48,191 nt of DNA from a virus, in IMG/VR virus record IMGVR_UViG_3300032268_000826, positions 1 to 48,191 of that record. One strand, 5' to 3'. A program made the translations under genes and the position numbers. The notes beneath the pieces were generated by a model. That model worked only from the letters and a program-made list of their open reading frames with translations. It did not search any database and was not told where the DNA came from. Positions 28,826 to 38,360 of this stretch are shown piece after piece. How positions within the stretch are numbered: the stretch's first letter is position 1; each line of letters starts with the position of its first letter.

Positions 28826-31339
28826 TTAATACCAAGTTTTATTTCTACCAGTTTGTCTAATAGCTAAAGCAGTCCAAGCTGCTTCAATAGCTGTATCTCT
28901 AGAAAGTTCTCCATTAACTGCTTCATAATATTTTTGTAATTTATCATGTATATAAGTGTTTAATGCTGAATCTGAAAATTCAACTTCACTTTTACTTTCA
29001 TTAAATGTGCCCGTTGAATATTTAGATATAGCAGATGCTAGTGTATTAATATCTGTTTTATTAATTATTTCGTCATAAGCATTATTATAGGCTGTTAGTA
29101 AAGCATTTAGTTCACCTTGATTTTCTAGAGGTCTAGCTTCATCTCTTAAATCTTCATTAATTCTATTTAATCTTGTTTTAGCTATTTCTTTTATATTTTC
29201 TTTTGGAAAAGATTGTAATCTAGCATCTGCAGTTTGTTCTACTCCTAATTCTCTTTCTCTTTCAGCACTTTCAGCAGCAGTACTTGATCTAGCTCCAGTA
29301 CCTACACCATCATATATTTTTTCTATAAAATCTCTTAATTCTACATATCTTTGTATTGTATCATCATTAGTATTAGAATTTTGATTAGCATCTGTAGCTG
29401 CATCTACTCTTACTGTATTTAATCTATTATATAATCCTTTATTTAAATGTGAAAAAGCTAATGCATTTTCAGCTCCTTGTACCCCATAAGGTTGAGCTTG
29501 AGCTGCTACTACAATCATAGCTGCAGTATTAGGGGCTATTTTAGAAGTATAATTAAAATTATATACTATACTTTTTTTACCTAATATTGGTATTTCAGTA
29601 TAATAATCATCAGAAATAGATTGACCAGGTCCTGTTGTTCTTCTATCATCTAATATTCTTATACAATTTGAATCATCATCAGGGACTATTCGGTATTCAT
29701 TGTAACCACCTGTAGCTTTAGAAATTCCATCTAAAATATCTTTAACTAAATCTACAAAATAAATATTTCCTTTAGTATCATTAGTTCTCCACTTTTTCAT
29801 TATACCTGCTACATAATTTATATTTACTAAAGTATACATAAATTTTCCTCCTAAATTTGCATCTCCAATTCCAGGAGCATTAGAATTATCTCCATAAAAA
29901 GGAAAAGAATTATAAATATTACTAAAATATTTAGAAACTATTCCAAAGGGCAATTGTTGAGATCCTATTAAACATATTGTAGGGTCTAAAGAACAATGTC
30001 CTGGAAATGTATAACATCGATTTGTTTCTGGGTTTACATCTATGTAGATGTAGGATCTTTGATTAGTTTTATCATTAGCAGTACTTCGATCGTATATCAT
30101 TCCTAATTTATTTATTAGTAATAATAAATGTCCTAATGTAATATAAACTTGTTCTAGTCCTGGTTTTGTGGCATCATTATCATTATTTAAACCTTCCCCA
30201 TCAATTTCATACCCCGCAACAAATCTAGCAAAGAATTTTTCAGGTATAATTTCAGGAACTATTGAATCTAGATTACCTACATGAGATTTATCCATTCCGG
30301 GGATTGTAAGTAAACGAAAGTTATATCCTTTTCTTACTATTTCTGGGTTTTTGTGAAAATTAGTTACACTTATATTGTCTGTCGCTAATATAGAATCTAA
30401 CCCCTCCTTATAAGTTTTATTAAAGTCTACATAGGAACCTAAAACATTATTTTGATTAATTACATTATTTTGGTAAATGTTAAATAACGCACTATTTAAT
30501 AATGATAAATTTTTATCAGCTACAACAGGGTAAATTGAACCCGAAGCATTAGAACCACTAGTATCACTTTTAAATTCTCCTGAGAGGTTTACTTTTAATG
30601 ATTCTAGAATATCACCTGCTCCTACTAGTTGTACTTGACATTTAAATCTTCCATTTCCATCTAAAGTATAAGAAAAATTTTTAACTGTTCCCCAAGTAGC
30701 ATCATAATTTCCACTATGGTTTTTTCTATTATCTGCTATCTTTTCTAGTAGTTCTTCTTTAGTATCAATACCATAAAATGGAAGAGGTTGATTTACAGTT
30801 TCTATTTTACCAGTATCATTACTAATATAATTTGTATGACCCCACTCAACTAAAACACCAAATCCTAGTTTCATATAAAGAGCTTCCATTATATTAAGTT
30901 GCTCTATATTGTGACATACAAAATTAAATGTTGTTTCTTTTAAAGTACCTAATTTACCACCAGTTTTAATAGAAATATCAATTAAACCAGGCATAGGAAC
31001 TAAACCAAAATCAGTTCCTCCTATACCATAAGCCCCATCAGGACCTATTCCTGAACGTAATGTGTAAGAATCTGCTCCTCCTAAATGATTTAATACTCCT
31101 CCTTGTAGAATGTATTTTTTAGATAATGCATCTCCTTCTAATCCTTGGTATCTTTTATTTCCAGGAGAAACATTAGCTCCTGAACTAATTCTAATCCAAA
31201 CATTTCTGTTTGATAACCAGTTTAATTCAGATGAACTTCTATAATCTTTATCAATTAAAGCTTTACGTTTTTTTATTTGAGTATCAACATAAGGTTGAAA
31301 GGCAGAACCAGCAATATTAGTATAATCTAAATTAGCCAT
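28826..31339 (-). CDS. Large baseplate hub/tail protein (837 aa)
   Basis: This 837-residue protein begins NLDYTNIAGSAFQPYVDTQI and contains GLVPMPGLIDISIKTGGKLG and FNFVCHNIEQLNIMEALYMK, a pattern that recurs in baseplate/hub proteins of Bacteroidota myophages. The middle is a long beta-rich region (YDRSTANDKTNQRSYIYIDV). The C-terminal ~200 residues are helical and charged. It lies between the gp53-like wedge gene and the tail lysozyme. A structural role is firm by context, the exact part is not. Confidence 0.7.
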   Translation of the reverse strand: MANLDYTNIAGSAFQPYVDTQIKKRKALIDKDYRSSSELNWLSNRNVWIRISSGANVSPGNKRYQGLEGDALSKKYILQGGVLNHLGGADSYTLRSGIGPDGAYGIGGTDFGLVPMPGLIDISIKTGGKLGTLKETTFNFVCHNIEQLNIMEALYMKLGFGVLVEWGHTNYISNDTGKIETVNQPLPFYGIDTKEELLEKIADNRKNHSGNYDATWGTVKNFSYTLDGNGRFKCQVQLVGAGDILESLKVNLSGEFKSDTSGSNASGSIYPVVADKNLSLLNSALFNIYQNNVINQNNVLGSYVDFNKTYKEGLDSILATDNISVTNFHKNPEIVRKGYNFRLLTIPGMDKSHVGNLDSIVPEIIPEKFFARFVAGYEIDGEGLNNDNDATKPGLEQVYITLGHLLLLINKLGMIYDRSTANDKTNQRSYIYIDVNPETNRCYTFPGHCSLDPTICLIGSQQLPFGIVSKYFSNIYNSFPFYGDNSNAPGIGDANLGGKFMYTLVNINYVAGIMKKWRTNDTKGNIYFVDLVKDILDGISKATGGYNEYRIVPDDDSNCIRILDDRRTTGPGQSISDDYYTEIPILGKKSIVYNFNYTSKIAPNTAAMIVVAAQAQPYGVQGAENALAFSHLNKGLYNRLNTVRVDAATDANQNSNTNDDTIQRYVELRDFIEKIYDGVGTGARSSTAAESAERERELGVEQTADARLQSFPKENIKEIAKTRLNRINEDLRDEARPLENQGELNALLTAYNNAYDEIINKTDINTLASAISKYSTGTFNESKSEVEFSDSALNTYIHDKLQKYYEAVNGELSRDTAIEAAWTALAIRQTGRNKTWY

Positions 31340-31345
31340 AACTTA

Positions 31346-31666
31346 TTATATATTGTTTGATTGGTCAAATTTTGATAAAAGACCTGATAAATCTTTAGGT
31401 ATTCTTAAATATACTCCTGTTGGGGGATAAATTGAATCACCTGCTAAATTATTAACCATAGCTACAACCCACCATAAAGTAGCATCTCCATAAAAATCAA
31501 ATGCTATATTATCTAATCTATCTGTTACTCCAGTTAAAATATAATTATCATCGGGTTGAGCTTCAATGTTAGGATAGTATGTTGGTACATACATAGTTTT
31601 ACCTGAAGTTGAGGTCATTCCTGTATCGTTTTTAGTAGTGGAGATAGTTTGATATCTACTTGGCAT
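31346..31666 (-). CDS. Baseplate wedge protein with LysM-like core (T4 gp53-like)
   Basis: A 106-residue protein. DRLDNIAFDFYGDATLWWVV, followed by AMVNN and later PPTGVYLRIP, is the LysM-like pattern (I..R.YGD..lWWvia..N...p....G..L.IP) found in gp53-type wedge proteins and tail protein X. It precedes the large hub protein by six bases and has a promoter element 16 bases upstream. Confidence 0.78.
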   Translation of the reverse strand: MPSRYQTISTTKNDTGMTSTSGKTMYVPTYYPNIEAQPDDNYILTGVTDRLDNIAFDFYGDATLWWVVAMVNNLAGDSIYPPTGVYLRIPKDLSGLLSKFDQSNNI

Positions 31667-31681
31667 AGTTTATGTTTTGAT

Positions 31682-31689
31682 ATAAATAT
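31682..31689 (-). promoter_or_regulatory. Late-type promoter element ATATTTAT
   Basis: The minus strand reads TTACATATTTATATC, 16 bases before the start at 31666 and just after the terminator at 31697-31718. Confidence 0.6.
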
Positions 31690-31696
31690 GTAAGAT

Positions 31697-31718
31697 AAAA
31701 AAGGCTCCTAATGGAGCC
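31697..31718 (-). terminator. Intrinsic terminator before the gp53-like gene
   Basis: A GGCTCC/GGAGCC stem with a four-base loop followed by six T on the minus strand, seven bases past the stop at 31725. Terminator and promoter are back to back. Confidence 0.8.
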
Positions 31719-31724
31719 TAATTT

Positions 31725-33902
31725 TTAATTATTTGGAGTAAGTACTTGTGAGTCTAATGATGGAGGTGGTGCAACTGATGTTCCATCTCCAATTCTGTTA
31801 ATAAAATTTTCTTCCTTACCATGACTACTTATTAAAATAGGGGTTTTAGTAAATAAACCACCTTCCTTAGCTAATCTAGGTAAATTATTAAGAATAGGAG
31901 AAAAAGTAAAATTAATACTTAACACTTGAGGTAATTCCATCATATCGGCATCTGAGTTAGAGTCTTCAAATGATGAATTAGAGGAGTTAGTACCGTTTTT
32001 ATAATTTTTAACTTGTACGTTTTTAGGAAAATCAGATGTTTCAAATCTTTTAGTTTCGGGTTCAGTATATTTAATTTCCCATGGATAATTATTATCTATA
32101 GAAATATTCATAGATTTTAAAATACCTGGTGTTCTGTAAAACCATTCGCCTACAGTTAATTTATGAAGGTTTCCTCTCATAAATCCATTACTACTATAAT
32201 CAGGCATTAAGGAAGAAGCTAAATAGTTTAATTTTTGGTAAAGAGGCATCATTTCTTGTTTAGATTGAGCTGCTACTGTTAATTTAAAACTTACTTCTCT
32301 TGTAAATCCTTGGTAAGAATAAAAATTTTCACCTCTACCCATATATCTTTGAGAGTTCCATTCAGCTCCTATATTATCAGAAAAATCTGTTACATAAGCT
32401 CTAAAATGTAAAGGAACTGTACTACCTGTATTATCATTATTTATAACTTCAATACAAAACTTAATCATATCTCTAACTCCATTATCTTGGAGTGGATCAC
32501 CTTCAGAATTATATAAAGGGATTAAATTAATTTTATCTTGACCTTTAGGATTTATTTCATTTATGTTAAACCTTTGAGAATTAGTTCTAGACCCAGGTGA
32601 ACCTATACTTAGTCTAGTTTCAATATTAACTAAAGGATTTGAATAGTTTTTAGCCTGTGGGGTAAGATTAATTGTTTTAGATCTAAAATCTTGTAATTCA
32701 TAAGGAAGATCTATAGATTCTTTAGCAGCTAATAAAGCACTATAACCCATAGTATTATTAAAGGAATTTATAGATGATACTCCTTCTGGGGTTTGTTCAG
32801 GTCGTATAAAATCTTTAGAAGACTGTTGGTATGAACTTTTAGGGTATTTACTATCACCAAAAGGGTTATCAGTAAAATCAATATTTTCTTTACCACCGGA
32901 TAAATCTATTTTTTGTGGAGTAAATGGAGGTAAGAAAAACTTATTACTAGAAGCAAAGGGATCACCATTAGTATTTCCAAAACCATTACTTGTATTTATT
33001 GTAGAATTTAGATTTAAAGTTGGGGATATATTAGCCCCCATACTTGCAAAATTAGGAATTTTCGATGGATATAAACCATCTACTAATCCTCCAATTTGAT
33101 TAACTTTAATATAATCTGTTAATCCTAATGAGTTTAAATAATTTATACCTATAGTTGGGGAGCTTTGCCCAAAGCTAGGACTATATTCAGAATGAAGAAA
33201 AGTTTGATTAGTATAATTTTCAAATGAATCTTTAGTATTCGTGGTTCTAAATATAGTTGTGTTACCATCTCCATATAATGAATCAGGTCCCATTGGATAA
33301 TCAAATAAAAGATTTTCATCCGTTGATATTCCTAATTTAGTTATATTTGAATCAAGAGATAATCCTGTTGTATCAGTGCTGATTTTAGTATTATAAAGGG
33401 ATACTAATCTGTTTTGATTAGTGTCTTTATGTGATACAATATATTCGTATTTAGCTTGTGGGTTATCAGGTCCTAATTCGTTAGTATTAGCACCTGCTCT
33501 TGGTATATGAATTCCACTTCCTTGTTCAAGTACTTGTGCTAATAAATTAGCATTTAAGTTATATGTTTGTGTGTTTAATCTAGAAGCTAATCCTCCAGTT
33601 TCAATTTTAGGATTTGACTTCTGTAATTGAACTTGTTTTGTAGTAAATATGGTACCCTTAGGAAAATCAGTTAAAAAACGGGATATTCTTACAGTATCTT
33701 CTGTAGATGCTACTGTCCAATATGCTCCTCCTCTTAATGGCCAATCCGCGCTATTTCTTGCGATACCAGCAAGATACTCACCCGCAGGAGAATCCTCGGG
33801 TAAGCCGGTTTGGATGTAAGGTAGTCCACTAGAACCTCCTCCTTGGGTATCATTTCCAAACCTTAGTGACTTTAAACTACTTCTAAGGTTAATTAAGCCC
33901 AT
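31725..33902 (-). CDS. Large tail/baseplate structural protein (725 aa)
   Basis: A 725-residue protein. The first ~380 residues are Asn/Ser/Thr/Gly-rich and low in charge. From about residue 465 a compact beta-rich domain follows (MIKFCIEVINNDNTGSTVPL, HFRAYVTDFSDN, YMGRGENFYSYQGFTREVSF, KLTVAAQSKQEM, HKLTVGEWFYRTPGILKSM). This last part resembles domains in baseplate-associated proteins of other Bacteroidota phages. It starts GLINLRSS, like the 95-residue protein upstream. Precise role unknown. Confidence 0.7.
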   Translation of the reverse strand: MGLINLRSSLKSLRFGNDTQGGGSSGLPYIQTGLPEDSPAGEYLAGIARNSADWPLRGGAYWTVASTEDTVRISRFLTDFPKGTIFTTKQVQLQKSNPKIETGGLASRLNTQTYNLNANLLAQVLEQGSGIHIPRAGANTNELGPDNPQAKYEYIVSHKDTNQNRLVSLYNTKISTDTTGLSLDSNITKLGISTDENLLFDYPMGPDSLYGDGNTTIFRTTNTKDSFENYTNQTFLHSEYSPSFGQSSPTIGINYLNSLGLTDYIKVNQIGGLVDGLYPSKIPNFASMGANISPTLNLNSTINTSNGFGNTNGDPFASSNKFFLPPFTPQKIDLSGGKENIDFTDNPFGDSKYPKSSYQQSSKDFIRPEQTPEGVSSINSFNNTMGYSALLAAKESIDLPYELQDFRSKTINLTPQAKNYSNPLVNIETRLSIGSPGSRTNSQRFNINEINPKGQDKINLIPLYNSEGDPLQDNGVRDMIKFCIEVINNDNTGSTVPLHFRAYVTDFSDNIGAEWNSQRYMGRGENFYSYQGFTREVSFKLTVAAQSKQEMMPLYQKLNYLASSLMPDYSSNGFMRGNLHKLTVGEWFYRTPGILKSMNISIDNNYPWEIKYTEPETKRFETSDFPKNVQVKNYKNGTNSSNSSFEDSNSDADMMELPQVLSINFTFSPILNNLPRLAKEGGLFTKTPILISSHGKEENFINRIGDGTSVAPPPSLDSQVLTPNN

Positions 33903-33911
33903 TTATTATTT

Positions 33912-34199
33912 TTATCCTGGTAAATTATCAGTGTAATGATTTCCTGGGGCACTATTGTAAATGCTAGTGTTTAATGGATCTGTTTCTTCTAGTTGAGAAG
34001 GAGAATATGTTACTGCAGGGGCTTGTAAACCTTGAACTCCACCTACAATAATATTACTAGATACATTAGGTTGTCCTGTTGTAGAAAATAAATTATGGCG
34101 AGTGAATCCAGGTTGATTATTTTGTACAGTTGAAGGAACAGGTCCTCCACTATATCCGTAATTGCTTACTCCTGTTTGTAATAAGTTAAGTAATCCCAT
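33912..34199 (-). CDS. Small structural protein (95 aa)
   Basis: A 95-residue Asn/Gly/Ser/Pro-rich protein (MGLLNLLQTGVSNYGYSGGP) without predicted membrane segments. Its start (MGLLNLL, then QTG) is similar to parts of the N-terminal region of the next, large structural protein, hinting at a shared docking segment. It lies between tape measure and baseplate genes. Function unknown. Confidence 0.6.
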   Translation of the reverse strand: MGLLNLLQTGVSNYGYSGGPVPSTVQNNQPGFTRHNLFSTTGQPNVSSNIIVGGVQGLQAPAVTYSPSQLEETDPLNTSIYNSAPGNHYTDNLPG

Positions 34200-34224
34200 T
34201 TTGTGTTATGTTTTATTGTTTATA

Positions 34225-34232
34225 ATAAATAT
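34225..34232 (-). promoter_or_regulatory. Late-type promoter element ATATTTAT
   Basis: The minus strand reads TTAATATTTATTATAAAC, 26 bases before the start at 34199, in the gap after the tape measure gene. Confidence 0.5.
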
Positions 34233-34239
34233 TAATAAA

Positions 34240-36561
34240 TTATATTTTACGTGTAGTTACTCCTGCAATAGTTTGTTGGTATCTTCTACCATATTCTTGA
34301 TCAGGGAAAATTGTTTGAACAGGTGTTTGTCTAAAGGCATTAGCTACATGTTCCCCTATTACTTTTCCTAAAGCATCATTATTAATTGTAGATGATGGTG
34401 GAGCTGGTTGAACTATTCCAACAGGTTTTATATTTGGAGATTTTAGTCTATTTATTATACCCGGGCCTACTGCTATATCATCATTTTGGCTAGGTTCATA
34501 TATTCCTCCTTCTCTAGTAGACACCATAGATTTTCCACTAGCAGGAAAAGCACCATCACCAATTTGAGTAGCTCCTATGATAGCTGCAGTTAAAGCGGCT
34601 CCTATAGCTAAACCTGCTAAACCACCAGTTAATAAAGCTGTAGGTCCTGACATAGCTGCTGACCATGCCTTAGTTATAGCAATTCCTCTTTCAATTAAAG
34701 CTAAACTTCTAGCAGCTTTAATAGCAGTTCCTATTAATTTTACAGAATCTACTAAACCCTTAACCATTTGAACAGCTATTATGGTTGTTATACTTGCCAT
34801 AATACCATATAATATAACCGAATTATCTAACATAGAAGTTAAAAGTTGTAAAGGTCCTGCTAATAATTCTGTCATTTTAGCTATAGAAGTATTAATAGCT
34901 TCTTGGGTAGATAACCTTTTAACATCCATTTCATCCATAGCCATAGCCTTAGATATAGCTTCATCATCTAAGCCTTTTTTTCTTAAACTACCCATATACA
35001 TTTCAGCTAATTGCTCTCTTGATATCCCTAAAGCTTTAGCTGCTGCTTCTTGTTCTATTCTATTTCCTGAAGCAAATGATGCTATTATTTCTTGGTTATT
35101 AGCTATTTCTTTAGTAAGTTTATCAGTTTGGCTAGTTAAAGCATAATAACGAGCTGCTTCTAAATTAATTTGTTTACCTGAAATTACTTCATATTCAAAT
35201 TCTGCTGCGATTGAAGACTCAATGTCTAGTAATGAACTTGCTATACCTTCAACTTCAGATAATGAAAGACCTAAATCTTTTGCTCTTCTAACAGCCTCTC
35301 CAATTCTATTAACACTAGTCCCCATAGAAGCAGCTATAGCAGTTGAAGTACTATATACTTCTCTCATTACAACTCCTTGTGCTAAAGCAGATCTATTTTG
35401 TTGATTATACTGTTTATTCCCTTCTTTAAGGGATTTATTCATATCATCAATAGATTGACCATTAACTTGAGACATAATAGCAGCTTTATTAGCTTGTTCT
35501 TGGGTCATACCCATAGATTTAACCATTTCAGAAGCTGCTGCTAAAGTATCAGAAGTGAATATGGCTGCAGCATTCATTCCTAATTGTTCAGTTAAAGAAG
35601 CAGCAGTTTGGATATAATCAACACTAGAAATTAATCTAGTATTCATTTGATCCATTATAGGGATAGTACCTCCTGTTAAATTTTGAAATTTAGTTTGGGC
35701 TTCATCTAATTTAAAGAAACTTTGGACTGTTTTGGCTATTATAGCATCTGTTAAATTTACTAAAGTAAGTTCTTCTTTTAAAGATATTAATAAATTTCTA
35801 TATTTATTTGATTTTCTGTCTAATTCTTTATTTTGTTTTTCTAAAGCATCTTTTTGCTCTATTAAATTTTTAAGTTCTTTTCCTCCGAATCCTACTCTAA
35901 GTTGTGCATTTGATAAATTTCTAGAGTTTAATTGATTTATATTTTCTTGGGTAAGTTTTATCTCATTTTGAGTGGTTTTTTGCTGTATTTTATACTTTTT
36001 AGTATTTTCTATAGCATCATTTATAGGTTTAGATATACTAGTTAATCCTAAATTTTTCATAAGAGTTCCTATACCCCCTAATGCTCCTCCTAATAAACCA
36101 ATTTCTTTATCAACTTCATCTAATATTTTAACTTGATTATTTAATTGTTCAGTATAAAATTTATTTATATTAACTAAATCTTGATATTGTTGATTTAATT
36201 CATTAGCTTGAGAAATAGCCTCAGCAGTACCTATTTTTCTTAAAGCAGCCGTGCTAACTTCAATAGAACGAAGTTTAGCAGCTCTAGCTTCTATTTGCTT
36301 TTGAATATCAGCTTGTTTTAAAACTCCTTGATTCATTCTTTCAAAATTATCTGCTAATTTAGAAGATTCTCTAGCTGCTGATTTAATTGAATTAGATATA
36401 TCTTTTTGGAATGATTTTATTACAGTATCCGAAGCATTTAAAGCATTCGCAAACATATCTTGAATATTGGCCGCGACTGATCTGAAAGTTTCTTCAGTTA
36501 CCGCAGCTATATCCTTTATGTCTTGTCGTGTTTGATCTAAATTGGGTTGATTTAAAGCCAT
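34240..36561 (-). CDS. Tail tape measure protein
   Basis: This 773-residue protein is the only very long helical protein in the tail region. Residues 1-330 are coiled coil (DIAAVTEETFRSVAANIQDM; QLNNQVKILDEVDKEIG). The middle has tape-measure-type helices (ALAQGVVMREVYSTSTAIAA). Hydrophobic spans lie near residues 580-605 and 645-675 (TGGLAGLAIGAALTAAIIGA). It would set tail length and enter the host membrane. It follows the assembly chaperone genes, interrupted only by an HNH endonuclease. Confidence 0.85.
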   Translation of the reverse strand: MALNQPNLDQTRQDIKDIAAVTEETFRSVAANIQDMFANALNASDTVIKSFQKDISNSIKSAARESSKLADNFERMNQGVLKQADIQKQIEARAAKLRSIEVSTAALRKIGTAEAISQANELNQQYQDLVNINKFYTEQLNNQVKILDEVDKEIGLLGGALGGIGTLMKNLGLTSISKPINDAIENTKKYKIQQKTTQNEIKLTQENINQLNSRNLSNAQLRVGFGGKELKNLIEQKDALEKQNKELDRKSNKYRNLLISLKEELTLVNLTDAIIAKTVQSFFKLDEAQTKFQNLTGGTIPIMDQMNTRLISSVDYIQTAASLTEQLGMNAAAIFTSDTLAAASEMVKSMGMTQEQANKAAIMSQVNGQSIDDMNKSLKEGNKQYNQQNRSALAQGVVMREVYSTSTAIAASMGTSVNRIGEAVRRAKDLGLSLSEVEGIASSLLDIESSIAAEFEYEVISGKQINLEAARYYALTSQTDKLTKEIANNQEIIASFASGNRIEQEAAAKALGISREQLAEMYMGSLRKKGLDDEAISKAMAMDEMDVKRLSTQEAINTSIAKMTELLAGPLQLLTSMLDNSVILYGIMASITTIIAVQMVKGLVDSVKLIGTAIKAARSLALIERGIAITKAWSAAMSGPTALLTGGLAGLAIGAALTAAIIGATQIGDGAFPASGKSMVSTREGGIYEPSQNDDIAVGPGIINRLKSPNIKPVGIVQPAPPSSTINNDALGKVIGEHVANAFRQTPVQTIFPDQEYGRRYQQTIAGVTTRKI

Positions 36562-36580
36562 AATAATCTTAATATATAAT

Positions 36581-36588
36581 ATAAATAT
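36581..36588 (-). promoter_or_regulatory. Late-type promoter element ATATTTAT (tape measure)
   Basis: The minus strand reads TTTATATTTATATTATA, 20 bases before the tape measure start, between the HNH gene and the tape measure. Confidence 0.55.
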
Positions 36589-36597
36589 AAAACTTGT

Positions 36598-37221
36598 TTA
36601 TTCTTTTATAAATTTATCTCCTTTACTTCTATTATCTTCTTTCCAAAGGGGTTGTAAATTAGTGTAGTGATTTAATTTATAAACATCTTTTTCGTTTTTA
36701 GCAGAAGCTAAAGGTATTATATGATCAATTTCCCACTTTCCATGATTTTCTAAAGTCATACCTTCTGTAAATTTAGATTGTAAATGATGGATGAATTCTT
36801 CTAAGGTACAACCTAATATTTCTTCAGAATGTTTAGATTTAATCCAACCTTTTTTATGTTGTCTTAAAAATGAATCTTTAATTAAATTTCTAATACTACC
36901 TTTGAGCTTAAATATTGGGTCAGTATTTCTTCTGATTTTATGATACTCATTAATTAAGGGTTGTTTTTCTTTATGTTTTGCAAGTATTAAATTTTTATTC
37001 TTATTATAATAACCCTTCCAATATTTTTCATAATAATTAGGGTTATTAACTCTAAATATAGCATCAGTAATTTTTTGTTTTTGGGATAAAGTTTTCCAAT
37101 TTTCTTTTTTATATAATTTAGTACATTCTTTACATTTTACATCTTTACCATCTTTAGTTTTAGGATGGTTGTAAAAACTATCTAAAGATTTTTCAATTTT
37201 ACATTTATTACACTTTTTCAT
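36598..37221 (-). CDS. HNH homing endonuclease with N-terminal zinc finger
   Basis: A 207-residue free-standing HNH enzyme. Residues 4-35 hold two CxxC pairs (CNKCKIEKSLDSF ... CKECTKLYKKE), a zinc finger often seen in phage HNH proteins. The nuclease core is KWEIDHIIPLASA (DH pair) with LNHYTNLQPLWKEDNRSKGD providing the Asn and His/Asp parts. It is inserted between tail assembly and tape measure genes. It has its own late-type promoter element and a 96-base leader containing a pseudoknot-like fold. Confidence 0.88.
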   Translation of the reverse strand: MKKCNKCKIEKSLDSFYNHPKTKDGKDVKCKECTKLYKKENWKTLSQKQKITDAIFRVNNPNYYEKYWKGYYNKNKNLILAKHKEKQPLINEYHKIRRNTDPIFKLKGSIRNLIKDSFLRQHKKGWIKSKHSEEILGCTLEEFIHHLQSKFTEGMTLENHGKWEIDHIIPLASAKNEKDVYKLNHYTNLQPLWKEDNRSKGDKFIKE

Positions 37222-37233
37222 TTTTGATAAAGA

Positions 37234-37307
37234 AACCTATGGTTTTCAGGGTCGCGGTCCTTACTTACCATAGGTTCTAAATTAATATTTTATATTTGCA
37301 CCGCGAC
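37234..37307 (-). ncRNA. Pseudoknot-like RNA leader of the HNH gene
   Basis: Two perfect long helices interlock on the minus strand. GTCGCGGT (37307-37300) pairs with ACCGCGAC (37258-37251). AACCTATGG (37276-37268) pairs with CCATAGGTT (37242-37234). The order a-b-a'-b' makes an H-type pseudoknot with 8- and 9-bp stems. A CCGC/GCGG pair at the 5' side offers a competing fold. It ends 12 bases before the HNH ATG. It may control endonuclease translation; no known ribozyme or riboswitch signature was recognised. Confidence 0.6.
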
Positions 37308-37316
37308 AATGCGGAT

Positions 37317-37324
37317 ATAAATAT
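37317..37324 (-). promoter_or_regulatory. Late-type promoter element ATATTTAT (HNH gene)
   Basis: The minus strand reads AAATATTTATATCC, ten bases before the structured leader of the HNH gene. Confidence 0.5.
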
Positions 37325-37333
37325 TTAAATTTA

Positions 37334-37567
37334 TTAAGATTTATTACTTACTGTTGTATTATATGTACTGGAAGCTGGAATATTAGGTCTAGCTATTTCA
37401 GCTGCATTTTTATTAGTTAACTGATTATTTTGTTTTTCTATTTGTTCTTGTTCTTTATCATACCATTCTTTTAGTTTTTGAAAAGTAAAATTTCGGAGCC
37501 AAATAGGCATTTCATAAACAGTATCCCAAGTATATCCTCCCTTACCATGAAATACTATTTCATTCAT
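37334..37567 (-). CDS. Small conserved tail/baseplate assembly protein (77 aa)
   Basis: A 77-residue protein with GGYTWDTVYEMPIWLRNFTF, then KLKEWYDKEQEQ, a pattern well known to me from small proteins encoded beside tail-assembly genes of T4-like phages of environmental bacteria. The C-terminal 30 residues are Asn/Ala/Thr-rich and probably disordered. It lies just below the gp26-like gene (19-base gap) and upstream of the tape measure. Confidence 0.75.
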   Translation of the reverse strand: MNEIVFHGKGGYTWDTVYEMPIWLRNFTFQKLKEWYDKEQEQIEKQNNQLTNKNAAEIARPNIPASSTYNTTVSNKS

Positions 37568-37586
37568 TTGGGTGAATAAATTTATT

Positions 37587-38330
37587 CTATAGGTTGATGT
37601 CAGGCCAAAAAAAGTTTAAAGAAATTGGTAATGTAATGTCCTCCCCGCCATCACCTTGAATTGTTAAATCTACATCGGGAGAAATTCTTTTAATTTCTTG
37701 ACGTAATGATCTTGAATCTCTAGCTAATAATTCATTATCAACAAATTCTCTAACTACTTTTCTGTCTGTGTTTCCTCCAACCGAAGTAATCATGTATTTT
37801 AAACGTGTAGATAATTCAGGTGCACCACCATTTGGGTATAGTTTTTTAAGCCCTTTTAATTCCTGTTCTATCGCGGATTCGTCACCATGTGTTAATAGTT
37901 TAAATCCAACTTCTACACCTGAGGATGGTAATGTGTAGTAGAAGTTATTTCCTTTAGTGTAATCTACATCTTCAGGTAATTCTTTATCTTTTAAAGTAGT
38001 TAAATCTACATTATAACTTCTTCCACCTGATTCGAATTCATAATCTTGACCATATCCTAAAATACGAGAAGCGATTAGAATAGCATTTTTATCACCAATT
38101 ACCATATCTTTTAAGTCTACTTTAGAAACAATTAATGATTCTAATAGTTTGTCTAAAACAGTACCTTGTTGAATGTAGTTTTGGTTGGTTAAAATGTCTT
38201 CTTCTTTTGCTCGCATATATCTCATTTCTATTTTCCCACTAGATAAAGGGTTTTCTTTAGAGTAAAGTAAACCTTTTGAAGGTAATTCTACAGTTTCTGT
38301 AGGGTACGTAACTTTGTTTTGTGATTCCAT
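37587..38330 (-). CDS. Baseplate hub/tail assembly protein (T4 gp26-like)
   Basis: A 247-residue protein beginning with TVELPSKGLLYSKENPLSSG, then KIEMRYMRAKEEDILTN and YIQQGTVLDKLLESLIVSKV. The 'LPSKG..Y....L..G.v.mr.mt..EEdil.n' start is typical of gp26-type assembly proteins in T4-like phages. The C terminus (LPISLNFFWPDINL) is conserved in style. It is encoded before the tape measure, as tail assembly chaperones are. Confidence 0.75.
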   Translation of the reverse strand: MESQNKVTYPTETVELPSKGLLYSKENPLSSGKIEMRYMRAKEEDILTNQNYIQQGTVLDKLLESLIVSKVDLKDMVIGDKNAILIASRILGYGQDYEFESGGRSYNVDLTTLKDKELPEDVDYTKGNNFYYTLPSSGVEVGFKLLTHGDESAIEQELKGLKKLYPNGGAPELSTRLKYMITSVGGNTDRKVVREFVDNELLARDSRSLRQEIKRISPDVDLTIQGDGGEDITLPISLNFFWPDINL

Positions 38331-38352
38331 ATTTTAATTTATTTGTTTGTAT

Positions 38353-38360
38353 ATAAATAT
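38353..38360 (-). promoter_or_regulatory. Late-type promoter element ATATTTAT
   Basis: The minus strand reads GCTATATTTATATAC, 23 bases before the start at 38330. TATATTTA also fits most of a Bacteroidota TAnnTTTG box. Confidence 0.55.

Noticed and set aside
34577-35935. Several plus-strand open frames across the tape measure gene
   Set aside because: They mirror the helical tape measure frame, have no leader or promoter motif, and show no domain; all real genes here are on the minus strand.
37334-38330. Programmed frameshift between the two tail assembly genes
   Set aside because: The second gene has its own ATG after a 19-base gap and no slippery sequence was evident before the first stop.
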